Shown here: positions 15,363 to 22,553 of the stretch, in pieces | Layout of the letters: every line of letters begins with the position of its first letter | How positions within the stretch are numbered: position 1 is the first letter of the stretch | Virus record (IMG/VR): IMGVR_UViG_3300020595_000121 | Span: 1-31,641 of that record | Origin: a virus | DNA length: 31,641 nt | Direction: 5' to 3' (one strand) | The notes under the pieces: generated by a model | Told to the model about the DNA's origin: nothing | Seen by the model: only the letters and a program-made list of their open reading frames with translations | The model's database searches: none | Translations under genes and position numbers: made by a program

Positions 15363-15698
15363 TTACCCTTTCTTTTCCTTTGTGATAGGGTACTTTTTCT
15401 TATTGTGCGTATCCGCACTTGACTTAACACTCTGTATCTTTTCAACCTCTTCTTCGCTAAATCCTGAATCTTGAAGTTCTTGAACAATTTTGTCAAGCTT
15501 TGCAAGAATCCTTTTGTCAGAATTTTGTCTCTTCTCAATAACTTTAAGCATTAAGCTTTCTTGAGCTTCAGAATCTTCTGGTAAAATTTCATTATTAATT
15601 TGGCTTGGAAGTTCATAATTTTCTAAGTCAGCTTGTGTTTTCCCACCAAGCAATCTGTAAATAAGCTCAGCTTCTTTTTCTGTTATGCTTAAAATCAT
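15363..15698 (-). CDS. Small charged helical protein, unknown
   Basis: 111 residues, highly charged and predicted helical, with a lysine-rich end (TKEKKG). Residues 1-20 (MILSITEKEAELIYRLLGGK) look like an amphipathic helix; no Cys, no membrane segment and no known motif. It is the last gene of unit E, joined to the preceding 26-residue ORF by a TAATG overlap and followed by the UUCG terminator. The fold could be a helical virion accessory or regulatory protein. I do not recognise it. Confidence 0.6.
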   Translation of the reverse strand: MILSITEKEAELIYRLLGGKTQADLENYELPSQINNEILPEDSEAQESLMLKVIEKRQNSDKRILAKLDKIVQELQDSGFSEEEVEKIQSVKSSADTHNKKKYPITKEKKG

Positions 15699-15778
15699 TA
15701 GTCTCTATATTTTTTAAACATTAAACAATATAGTAATGAGTTCCATTTGCTTTGTAATTTGTCAATAAATTTTTCCAT
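15698..15778 (-). CDS. Possible 26-residue protein
   Basis: MEKFIDKLQSKWNSLLYCLM and six further residues; the TAA stop overlaps the ATG of the 111-residue gene (TAATG), the same coupling used by other gene pairs in the window. It follows the hairpin at 15795-15814 through an A-rich leader. The amphipathic helix is plausible, but the length makes chance possible. Confidence 0.38.
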   Translation of the reverse strand: MEKFIDKLQSKWNSLLYCLMFKKYRD

Positions 15779-15794
15779 TTTGTTTTTTATTTAT

Positions 15795-15814
15795 GCCCCC
15801 ACGTAAGTAGGGGC
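15795..15814 (-). other. GC-rich stem-loop between two small genes
   Basis: On the minus strand GCCCCTAC, loop TTAC and GTGGGGGC form an 8-bp stem (one T-G pair). It starts just after the 46-residue gene. The sequence after it on the minus strand is A-rich, while on the plus strand it is T-rich, so as a terminator it would act better against antisense transcripts. Confidence 0.6.
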
Positions 15815-15821
15815 TTTGTTA

Positions 15822-15962
15822 TTAATTTTGTAGATCTAATAATTCTAGCTCTACTTGCTCAATCATTTCTGTATACAAGTCAGTTCCAGCTGGAGATTTA
15901 TTTCCTTCTTTTAGGAAGTGGCTGTATACTTCTATTTTTTCTTTTAATTCTTGTTCTGTCAT
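15822..15962 (-). CDS. 46-residue helical protein, unknown
   Basis: An ATG frame coding for MTEQELKEKIEVYSHFLKEG, NKSPAGTDLYTEMIEQVELE and LLDLQN. It is acidic, helical and Leu/Glu-rich with a heptad-like pattern, so it may be a small coiled coil. It begins 6 bases after the stop of the 1091-residue fibre gene and ends just before a GC-rich hairpin, which supports a real gene. No family is recognised; a small chaperone or accessory for the fibre is only a guess. Confidence 0.6.
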   Translation of the reverse strand: MTEQELKEKIEVYSHFLKEGNKSPAGTDLYTEMIEQVELELLDLQN

Positions 15963-15967
15963 AATTT

Positions 15968-18900
15968 TTAACTTAATCCACTAATAGTTACAGTCTCTAT
16001 ATCATTAGACGCCATATTATTAAACACCATCTTAGTAGTAGTTTGGTCTTCAGGACCAACTTGATTCCTAATACCGTTAGCGTAAGAGTCATAAGTACCT
16101 TCTCCCATCAGCCACACTTGAGTTGCACGATAACAACTTACAGTACCAATTTGAAAGTTTTGATAGTCTCCAGATAGAGTAACAGGTCTAAATAGTTCGC
16201 CAACTTTGTAATCATCTAACCATTTTGTAGGATCAGTAATCATTAAATCAATTTCAGCAGAAGTAGGCATAGGTTGATTAACTCTCAATGTAGTTACTAT
16301 CATAGAAGCTACTTTACCTTGGAAACTTCTATTAGAACCTCTACCACCTATAGTTAACTCTCCAGCAATAGTTTTATCCATATCAGCTCCAGTGCTCGTC
16401 CAAGCTGAAGAAGTTGATAAGTTAGAACCAATAGTCCAGTTATTACTTCCACTATTCATTAATCTAATATCAAACATCGCTGCTAATGCAGTTGCTGTAG
16501 CGTTTGAACCACTTTGTCTAGTTCCGTTATTAGCTATGTAAACTCCGTACCAATCATTGTGTCCAAGTGCTGTTGCTTGAATTGTACATTCGTTATACCC
16601 TTGTCCTTCACGTCCCCAACCGTAGTATAGTTTCTTGCTAGAGTCTAATCTTAAATACATATTATCATCATTTGTTCCAGCTCCTTCTCCACTATTCCAA
16701 ATATGTTGGTTTGAAGAAACATTGTCTATCTTAAATACTATAGCAGTTGCCCAAGGTCTAACACTAGAACCGTTAGCAGTATAACCTGAATTACTAGGTG
16801 CAGCAATGTTTGTAGCATAATTGTTCATATGCAAAGGACTTACTGTGTAGTAATTAGCTACTTGCTGTAAGTGTTCGTTACCACCACTAAAATCTACTGC
16901 CTTATCCCAATCTGTTAAGTTAGATGGTGCTGCTGGGATATCTATTTCACTAATACCAGAAGTACTTAATCCTGCCTCTGCACTTACAGTTGCATAAGCT
17001 ATTTCTAAAGGAATAGTATCTGAATAACTACTATCTGTAATCACTCTATCAAAGCTACCACCACTTGCAAGTCCTGGCTCAGTATTTATATCTGAAGTTG
17101 AACAAGCTATAACTGAAACACTAGTTCCATCTACTTCAAATCCAAAATCATAAACTGCATCTGTTGCACTGTTAATGTCTAGTGAGTTTAAAGTACCATT
17201 AAATAGTACAGATTTAACACCACCAGTACCTAGCTTTTGCCAGTACATTCCTAGTGTAAAGTCATTAGGAATACCATTGGAGAAACCAACAGTTCCCCAA
17301 CCTGGAGAAGCCACTCTAGCTCCAACAATAATAATGTCTCCAGTTGTAGTTAAGTTTGGAAGAACATTTGCTTCTACCCAAACCTCATCTATCACAAATC
17401 TCTTGCCGTCTTGTAATGTATCATCTAAATAAACAACAGAACCTTCATCCATTGTAGTAGAATCTACTAATGGTGTAGAAGTGTTTTGCCAAGTGAAACC
17501 ACTTAAAGCAGTTGCTGGAGCTGTTGTATTAGTTACTACTAATGTTAAAGTTCCTACACTTGATCCATAATCATTTGCTTTAGTTACTGTAATTGTAAAA
17601 GTATCTGAAGGATTTGTAACATTGTCTTGTAATACTTCTGGAGCATTACCTACTAAGTTAAATCCATCAAAAGCAAGTCCAGTTGGTATTCCACTTACAT
17701 TATAAGTAGCTGCATCTCCAGCTGGTTTTATTGGTAAGTTTATTGCAGCTAGTTCATTAACTGTTACAGTATTGTCTGCATATTGAGTTGGTACATAGTT
17801 AGCATCATCTCCAGTTGCAATCTCATTCCAGACAACTCCTGCTAAAGCAGAAGGTGCTGAAGATTGAGCATGAAACATATAAGTGTCAGGCATGTACCAA
17901 ATGTTTTGACTTGGTTGCTCATCTACAAATAAATGTTGGTGAGAAGTTCCTGCATCATCTGCTGCTGTTCCATATTGTTCATCTACATAGTTAGCTTGCT
18001 CAGTTGAATTAAACAAAGGATAATAAAAATCTCCATCAGGACTTTCAATGTAGTACCAAGTTAAAGCTGGTGCTTCATCAATAGTATTAACAGTGAATGC
18101 TCCTATTCCATCTAATTCATTTGCCAAAGGCATTATTACATTAAGCTTTAATAAAGTTCCAGTAGCTATTGCGGATTCTGTTCTACCTATAGTTACCAAA
18201 ACTCCACTCTCCATATATCCAATATAAGCTCTACCAGCTAAATCTAATCCTAATCTATATGTAAGTTTAGTTGATAGATTATCTGAAAATCCTTGTTCAT
18301 TAATCTTTCCATAAGTTGAATCTGGATCTGTAAATATAAAGTTTGTATTCTTAATTCTTAATCTAAGAATATTCTTTACAGCATTACCTGCCACATCCTC
18401 TTCTAGGTCAGATTGATCATAAGTAGTCTCATCAAATAAACCAAAAGTGAATCCAGTACCTGCTGAGTTCCAATCTGAATTCTGAGTGAATTCAAAGTAC
18501 TCTCCTGGCTCAGAAATAGTTTCAGCACTTATCATACCATTAGAGGTATCAAAGTTTCCTACTTCTAAAGTAGATGTATAAACATCTCCTACATTAGTAA
18601 TTCTATCTCCATAAATTACAAAGTTACCATCAGCACTTTCAGTACTTGCATCACTATCTGCTGCACCTGGATCACTTCCTACAGCTTGTCCAGATAGTAC
18701 TTCATTAAGTCTATCTACTGCTGCATTTACATTGTTAAAAGATACAGCACCACCATTAACAGATACATTGTAATATCTTAAATTAAGGTACACATCTTTA
18801 TCTCCAACAATCGTATCAATCGTTATTGTTCCATTACTTGCTGCACTAGCATGCAATGAATTAACTGCAAATATATCTCCATTAGAGAATAGTACAGTTG

Positions 18901-19243
18901 TGTTAGTTGCTTCTCTTTGAGCATCTAAAGTATCAGTCTGGTTAAATATAAATGTACCTGAAGTACCAGATACGTTTGCATTCTCAGTTATATATTGAGC
19001 ACACTCTGAAGCATTCTCAAAAGTGTTTTCATCTTTATCTACAAAATCTGTGTAAGGTAGGTTAAAGAACTCATATACTACTCCTTCTTGTTCTAACGTT
19101 CTTACAGTGTTTACTACGTTAACATTGTTTGGGTTGTCTTCGTTTATTTCTCCTTCTAGTACTGCGTTCCAGTATGTAGGGTTAGATGATCCAAAAAAGT
19201 TAATACAGTTACCTGCGTCATTTCTTGCTATTCTTATTGCCAT
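15968..19243 (-). CDS. Large tail fibre/adhesin with lectin-like C-terminal domain
   Basis: 1091 residues. The N-terminus (YWNAVLEGEINEDNPNNVNV, then VVYEFFNLPYTDFVDKDENTF, residues about 25-75) looks like the attachment module of flavobacterial phage fibres. Residues about 480-570 contain an immunoglobulin-like 'putative Ig' stretch (YNVSGIPTGLAFDGFNLVGN, then DTFTITVTKANDYGSSVGTLTLVV). Residues about 780-990 have the layout of a concanavalin/LamG-like sandwich (ATAIVFKIDNVSSNQHIWNS, YLRLDSSKKLYYGWG, TIGGRGSNRSFQGKVASMIV). Such domains bind host glycans. The last 90 residues form a separate tip. It follows the 277-residue protein after 4 bases. Domain names come from pattern only. Confidence 0.75.
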   Translation of the reverse strand: MAIRIARNDAGNCINFFGSSNPTYWNAVLEGEINEDNPNNVNVVNTVRTLEQEGVVYEFFNLPYTDFVDKDENTFENASECAQYITENANVSGTSGTFIFNQTDTLDAQREATNTTVLFSNGDIFAVNSLHASAASNGTITIDTIVGDKDVYLNLRYYNVSVNGGAVSFNNVNAAVDRLNEVLSGQAVGSDPGAADSDASTESADGNFVIYGDRITNVGDVYTSTLEVGNFDTSNGMISAETISEPGEYFEFTQNSDWNSAGTGFTFGLFDETTYDQSDLEEDVAGNAVKNILRLRIKNTNFIFTDPDSTYGKINEQGFSDNLSTKLTYRLGLDLAGRAYIGYMESGVLVTIGRTESAIATGTLLKLNVIMPLANELDGIGAFTVNTIDEAPALTWYYIESPDGDFYYPLFNSTEQANYVDEQYGTAADDAGTSHQHLFVDEQPSQNIWYMPDTYMFHAQSSAPSALAGVVWNEIATGDDANYVPTQYADNTVTVNELAAINLPIKPAGDAATYNVSGIPTGLAFDGFNLVGNAPEVLQDNVTNPSDTFTITVTKANDYGSSVGTLTLVVTNTTAPATALSGFTWQNTSTPLVDSTTMDEGSVVYLDDTLQDGKRFVIDEVWVEANVLPNLTTTGDIIIVGARVASPGWGTVGFSNGIPNDFTLGMYWQKLGTGGVKSVLFNGTLNSLDINSATDAVYDFGFEVDGTSVSVIACSTSDINTEPGLASGGSFDRVITDSSYSDTIPLEIAYATVSAEAGLSTSGISEIDIPAAPSNLTDWDKAVDFSGGNEHLQQVANYYTVSPLHMNNYATNIAAPSNSGYTANGSSVRPWATAIVFKIDNVSSNQHIWNSGEGAGTNDDNMYLRLDSSKKLYYGWGREGQGYNECTIQATALGHNDWYGVYIANNGTRQSGSNATATALAAMFDIRLMNSGSNNWTIGSNLSTSSAWTSTGADMDKTIAGELTIGGRGSNRSFQGKVASMIVTTLRVNQPMPTSAEIDLMITDPTKWLDDYKVGELFRPVTLSGDYQNFQIGTVSCYRATQVWLMGEGTYDSYANGIRNQVGPEDQTTTKMVFNNMASNDIETVTISGLS

Positions 19244-19247
19244 TTTA

Positions 19248-20081
19248 TTATCGTATTAATGTTACTAATAGCCCTAGTGGCTGAATTATTACTGGGTTAT
19301 CTGATTTTATTGCCGGAAGTGTCAACGCATTAACATCTTCATTACTTGTTATCCAAGCTGATATTTCTACTCTGTTTAGAAAAGATCTACCTACTGTACC
19401 TTGCCCGTAAAATATTGGCTGTGCCGTTAGTGGGAAGGTAAAAGTAATATCATCGCTGTCATTCCTGTTACTGTACCATAAAGCTGGCTCAACAGTTGTA
19501 TTAGCAATTTGAGGTATTACGTTAAAGTCAAACCTTACTCTTAGCTGATCTCCATATACTGCATCATTTAATCTGATACGACCTGTAGTTCCTTCAAATC
19601 CTGTTCCTGTAGAAGTAGGATAGTTAACATCAAAGTCGTAGTCAAATTCAAATAGCTTGGTTACATCGTTTGGAAGGTTAGCACCTTGGAATAATCCTAC
19701 TCCTGTAGTTCCGCTAGGTGTTGGTGTTGACCAATAAGGATTGTCTACTGCTGCGTGTACTGCATTACTAAGAGAAAATACTTTCCATAATTCTGCATCT
19801 ACATTAGCCTGAGTATAATCTATACCTGCTCCTGCTTGCCATACATAATTATTGTCTAAAGGTTTATCAGCAAATGCTCCTGTATGTGAGTATCCTGACT
19901 GTGCTGCTAACGCTAGTTCTTCTATTTCACTATCTACTTCGCCATTTATTAATACTGGATTATTCCCTTGACCATAGAGGAAAAGCTCCTTAGTATCTTC
20001 GCAAAGATAAGTGGAGCCTGCTTCCATTCTACTGGGCATGTTAGTTTTTAATCCAAAAAATTGATTTTGGGTTTGTTTCAT
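19248..20081 (-). CDS. Virion protein, probable fibre attachment or tail accessory
   Basis: 277 residues. The N-terminus (FFGLKTNMPSRMEAGSTYLC and EDTKELFLYGQGNNPVLING, residues about 9-48) is a short beta module I associate with fibre and tail proteins of Bacteroidetes phages. The rest is beta-rich (FEFDYDFDVNYPTSTGTGFE, LTAQPIFYGQGTVGRSFLNRV). It has no membrane segment. It overlaps the portal stop codon in TAATG and precedes the large fibre by 4 bases, so it may be the adaptor between tail and fibre. Function is inferred from position. Confidence 0.6.
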   Translation of the reverse strand: MKQTQNQFFGLKTNMPSRMEAGSTYLCEDTKELFLYGQGNNPVLINGEVDSEIEELALAAQSGYSHTGAFADKPLDNNYVWQAGAGIDYTQANVDAELWKVFSLSNAVHAAVDNPYWSTPTPSGTTGVGLFQGANLPNDVTKLFEFDYDFDVNYPTSTGTGFEGTTGRIRLNDAVYGDQLRVRFDFNVIPQIANTTVEPALWYSNRNDSDDITFTFPLTAQPIFYGQGTVGRSFLNRVEISAWITSNEDVNALTLPAIKSDNPVIIQPLGLLVTLIR

Positions 20082-22486
20082 TATTTTGTTGTATTTGATT
20101 TATTAATTTGTTTTTCTTTTAGACCTATCTCTTTGTCTTTCCTAGCCATTAAATCATTATGTTTACTCATATCGTTTTGCAAACCTTTTTCTTTTATACC
20201 TAGCTCGGCCTCAAACTTAGCAAGATCATCGCTGTCCTGCTGTGCAGAAATAATCCCTCTTTCTTCATTATCCATTTTAAGTCTATCAGTCTCTGCTTTA
20301 AGCTCTGCAATGTACCTTGTAGTTTCGTCAGTTCTGTTAAACTTTTCCAGGTCTATTCTCTTAGCAGCATCATCCATAGCCATAGCTTGCTGTCTGTCAG
20401 CTTCCATTTGCTTGTTTTGTGCTTCAGATTGTTGAGCCTGATTCTCCTTCATTTGTTGCTCATCTTTTTGTATGAGTCTTTGTATTTCTCTTACTGAAGG
20501 TGAGTTGTAAATCTTAATGGCTGTAGAGAAAGATAGCATTTGGTTTTGTAGACCCATCTGTACCATTCCTTCTAGTTTTTGTTCCATTCTGTTTATCTCA
20601 TCATCATTAGAGACTGCGAGTCCATATTCTTCTTCTGCAAACTGATCACCATCTATCTCTGCTAATTGACGAGTCATATCGTCAGCAATGTAAGAGAATT
20701 TTAGCTGTTGACCTTTTAGTGCAATCTTAGCAGTTTCCAGTAATATCTGGAAACATCTTTTCTTGCAATAATCGTGCATAGTAAATATTTCTTCTGTAAT
20801 ATGATTGGATTGAGACACTGCTCTTTCTACACCGCCAACAGTCTCCCTATTCTCGACTTGTCCTAAACGCTGTCTTGAAACCCCAGTGATCTCATCCATC
20901 TGAGCTTTTGCAAACTCCATCATTTGTATATGTGTCTGGATAAAGTCACCTACTCTTTGCTCTAGTACTCTACCTGTGGTATTTCCTACTGAGCCGGCAA
21001 GTCTTCCTTTAGCCATCCCTTTTTGTCCTTCTTTAAAACTGTCTACTACAGAGATACCAGATTTACGTGCAAAGTATAACCACTTGCTTACTGACCATCC
21101 TGTAGGAACTTTTGCTAAGTCTAGCTCAACAATTGATCCCATGTACTTAGACAATGCCTCATTTACTCTGTGCCAAGAAATATCGTACAGATACTGAAAA
21201 GGCTTAGCTCTATCTACTAGAGTTACAGATTCTTCGTCAGCTGTATTATATATTTGACCAACTATTCCGCATGAGTTAAATGACGGCTGATCTATTCTAT
21301 TGTATTGTATTTCTCTTGGCTTTATTTGAAGATATGTATCTTCTCCAATCTTAACACCTTTCCACCACTGAGGAACCCAAAGAGTTTTAGATGTTTCGCC
21401 CATTTCTTTGTCAACTATGTAGTCTTCTGATCTAAACTTAACTTGTTTTTTTCCTAGCTCATCAAAGTATTCTATCTTTAAAACTTTTTTCATAGATCTC
21501 CAAAACATTCTCAGTACTCTAATGTTTCCATTACCATCAGTATAAGAACCTCTACCTGGAGAATCTTTAGCATCAAAGATACCTGTAGATTCCATGTAAG
21601 AATCCATTCCTTCTCTTTCTAGCAACTTAAGTCCATCTGCGTAGTTTATTGCATGACTTTCTCCGTCAGAATCTACATTAGATCCGTTAAAGTCTTGCTC
21701 GTCAAGCTTCTTTGTTTCTATATCGTTTAAGTCGTTGTAGTATGTATCCTGTATTTTACCAGGGCTCCAGAAGTCATCTATTACAATAACGTCAGAGTCT
21801 TCTATCTTGTTAGAATTACCACCACGTAGAGTATGCACCTTCAGTGGGTTTAGCTTTTCAAAAGTAACCTGACCATTTACAATGTCAAACATGTATATCT
21901 CTTCTCCCATTATCAAGGCATCTTTAAATCCTTGCTGAAAGACAACTTTCATGTTTAGCTTAGTTATGTAATGCCTCATCAAAAGATTGGCTCTTTTTTC
22001 TCTAATGTCTTGATAATCAAAGTTTATGTAGTCAGCATATTTAGTTAGCTCTTGCTCTAAGTCTTCATCAGAAACATCTGACTGAAGCATTTCCATAAGT
22101 CTTTGGTCAACTAGTTTTTTCTGATCTTCTTTTATTTTAGATAGAGTGTCAGGATTTATAATGCTTACGCTCCAATCAAATTTTCTTCTCTTTTCCTCCC
22201 CAACAAGTACGTTGACTCTAGGAGTAACGATTGGGTAGTGTTGAATAGCATCAGGGATATAGTATTTCTCCATACCTCCTGGATTAAGAATTAGCTTCAT
22301 ATCTCCTACATCCAACTTACCGTTGTATAGGTTTAAGTTTATTCTTTTGTGTTTTAGCTTTCTTCTTATATTGCTATTGTTAAGGTAACTGTTGCTGTCA
22401 GCCCAGTCTAAGTGGTCTCTTCTCCATGCTTTACCTTTCTTCTTGTAAGTCAACTTTTGACTTGGGAAATTTTTCTTTGATGACAT
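20081..22486 (-). CDS. Portal protein
   Basis: 801 residues. The portal ring is the DNA gateway at one capsid vertex and the docking site of the terminase. Features: a basic N-terminus (about 1-50), then 'YPIVTPRVNVLVGEEKRRKF' (about 84-103), the pattern I recognise in crAss-like and related long portals; an alpha/beta wing region; 'GVSRQRLGQVENRETVGGVE' (about 549-568), the usual portal helix region with its 'G..E.r.tvGgve.av.qS' turn; and a long Gln/Lys/Glu-rich helical C-terminus (about 650-801) that would form the barrel. Position immediately after terminase agrees. No protease or other domain is fused to it. Confidence 0.9.
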   Translation of the reverse strand: MSSKKNFPSQKLTYKKKGKAWRRDHLDWADSNSYLNNSNIRRKLKHKRINLNLYNGKLDVGDMKLILNPGGMEKYYIPDAIQHYPIVTPRVNVLVGEEKRRKFDWSVSIINPDTLSKIKEDQKKLVDQRLMEMLQSDVSDEDLEQELTKYADYINFDYQDIREKRANLLMRHYITKLNMKVVFQQGFKDALIMGEEIYMFDIVNGQVTFEKLNPLKVHTLRGGNSNKIEDSDVIVIDDFWSPGKIQDTYYNDLNDIETKKLDEQDFNGSNVDSDGESHAINYADGLKLLEREGMDSYMESTGIFDAKDSPGRGSYTDGNGNIRVLRMFWRSMKKVLKIEYFDELGKKQVKFRSEDYIVDKEMGETSKTLWVPQWWKGVKIGEDTYLQIKPREIQYNRIDQPSFNSCGIVGQIYNTADEESVTLVDRAKPFQYLYDISWHRVNEALSKYMGSIVELDLAKVPTGWSVSKWLYFARKSGISVVDSFKEGQKGMAKGRLAGSVGNTTGRVLEQRVGDFIQTHIQMMEFAKAQMDEITGVSRQRLGQVENRETVGGVERAVSQSNHITEEIFTMHDYCKKRCFQILLETAKIALKGQQLKFSYIADDMTRQLAEIDGDQFAEEEYGLAVSNDDEINRMEQKLEGMVQMGLQNQMLSFSTAIKIYNSPSVREIQRLIQKDEQQMKENQAQQSEAQNKQMEADRQQAMAMDDAAKRIDLEKFNRTDETTRYIAELKAETDRLKMDNEERGIISAQQDSDDLAKFEAELGIKEKGLQNDMSKHNDLMARKDKEIGLKEKQINKSNTTK

Positions 22487-22501
22487 AATCTTTATTTATT
22501 G

Positions 22502-22515
22502 TTGTAAATTTACAA
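22502..22515. promoter_or_regulatory. 14-bp perfect palindrome in the portal leader
   Basis: TTGTAAATTTACAA is a perfect dyad 16 bases before the portal ATG. On the minus strand the adjoining TAATTTTG matches the host -7 consensus TAnnTTTG, but no TTTG lies 19-21 bases upstream. It may be an operator; AT-rich DNA makes chance palindromes common. Confidence 0.35.
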
Positions 22516-22540
22516 AATTATCTGTGTTTTTCTATCTATA

Positions 22541-22553
22541 TATTATAGCTAAA
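22541..22553 (-). promoter_or_regulatory. TTTAGCTATAATA motif, copy 2, before the portal-fibre unit
   Basis: The exact 13-mer overlaps the TAG stop of the terminase gene (22549-22551) and lies 55 bases before the portal ATG. It is followed by TATAGATAG, which can pair with CTATA in the motif, but there is no T-tract after it. This argues for a promoter rather than a terminator. Confidence 0.62.

Noticed and set aside
15795-15814. Intrinsic terminator for the 46-residue gene
   Set aside because: The stem is strong, but the minus-strand sequence after it is A-rich without a T-tract; listed as a stem-loop instead.
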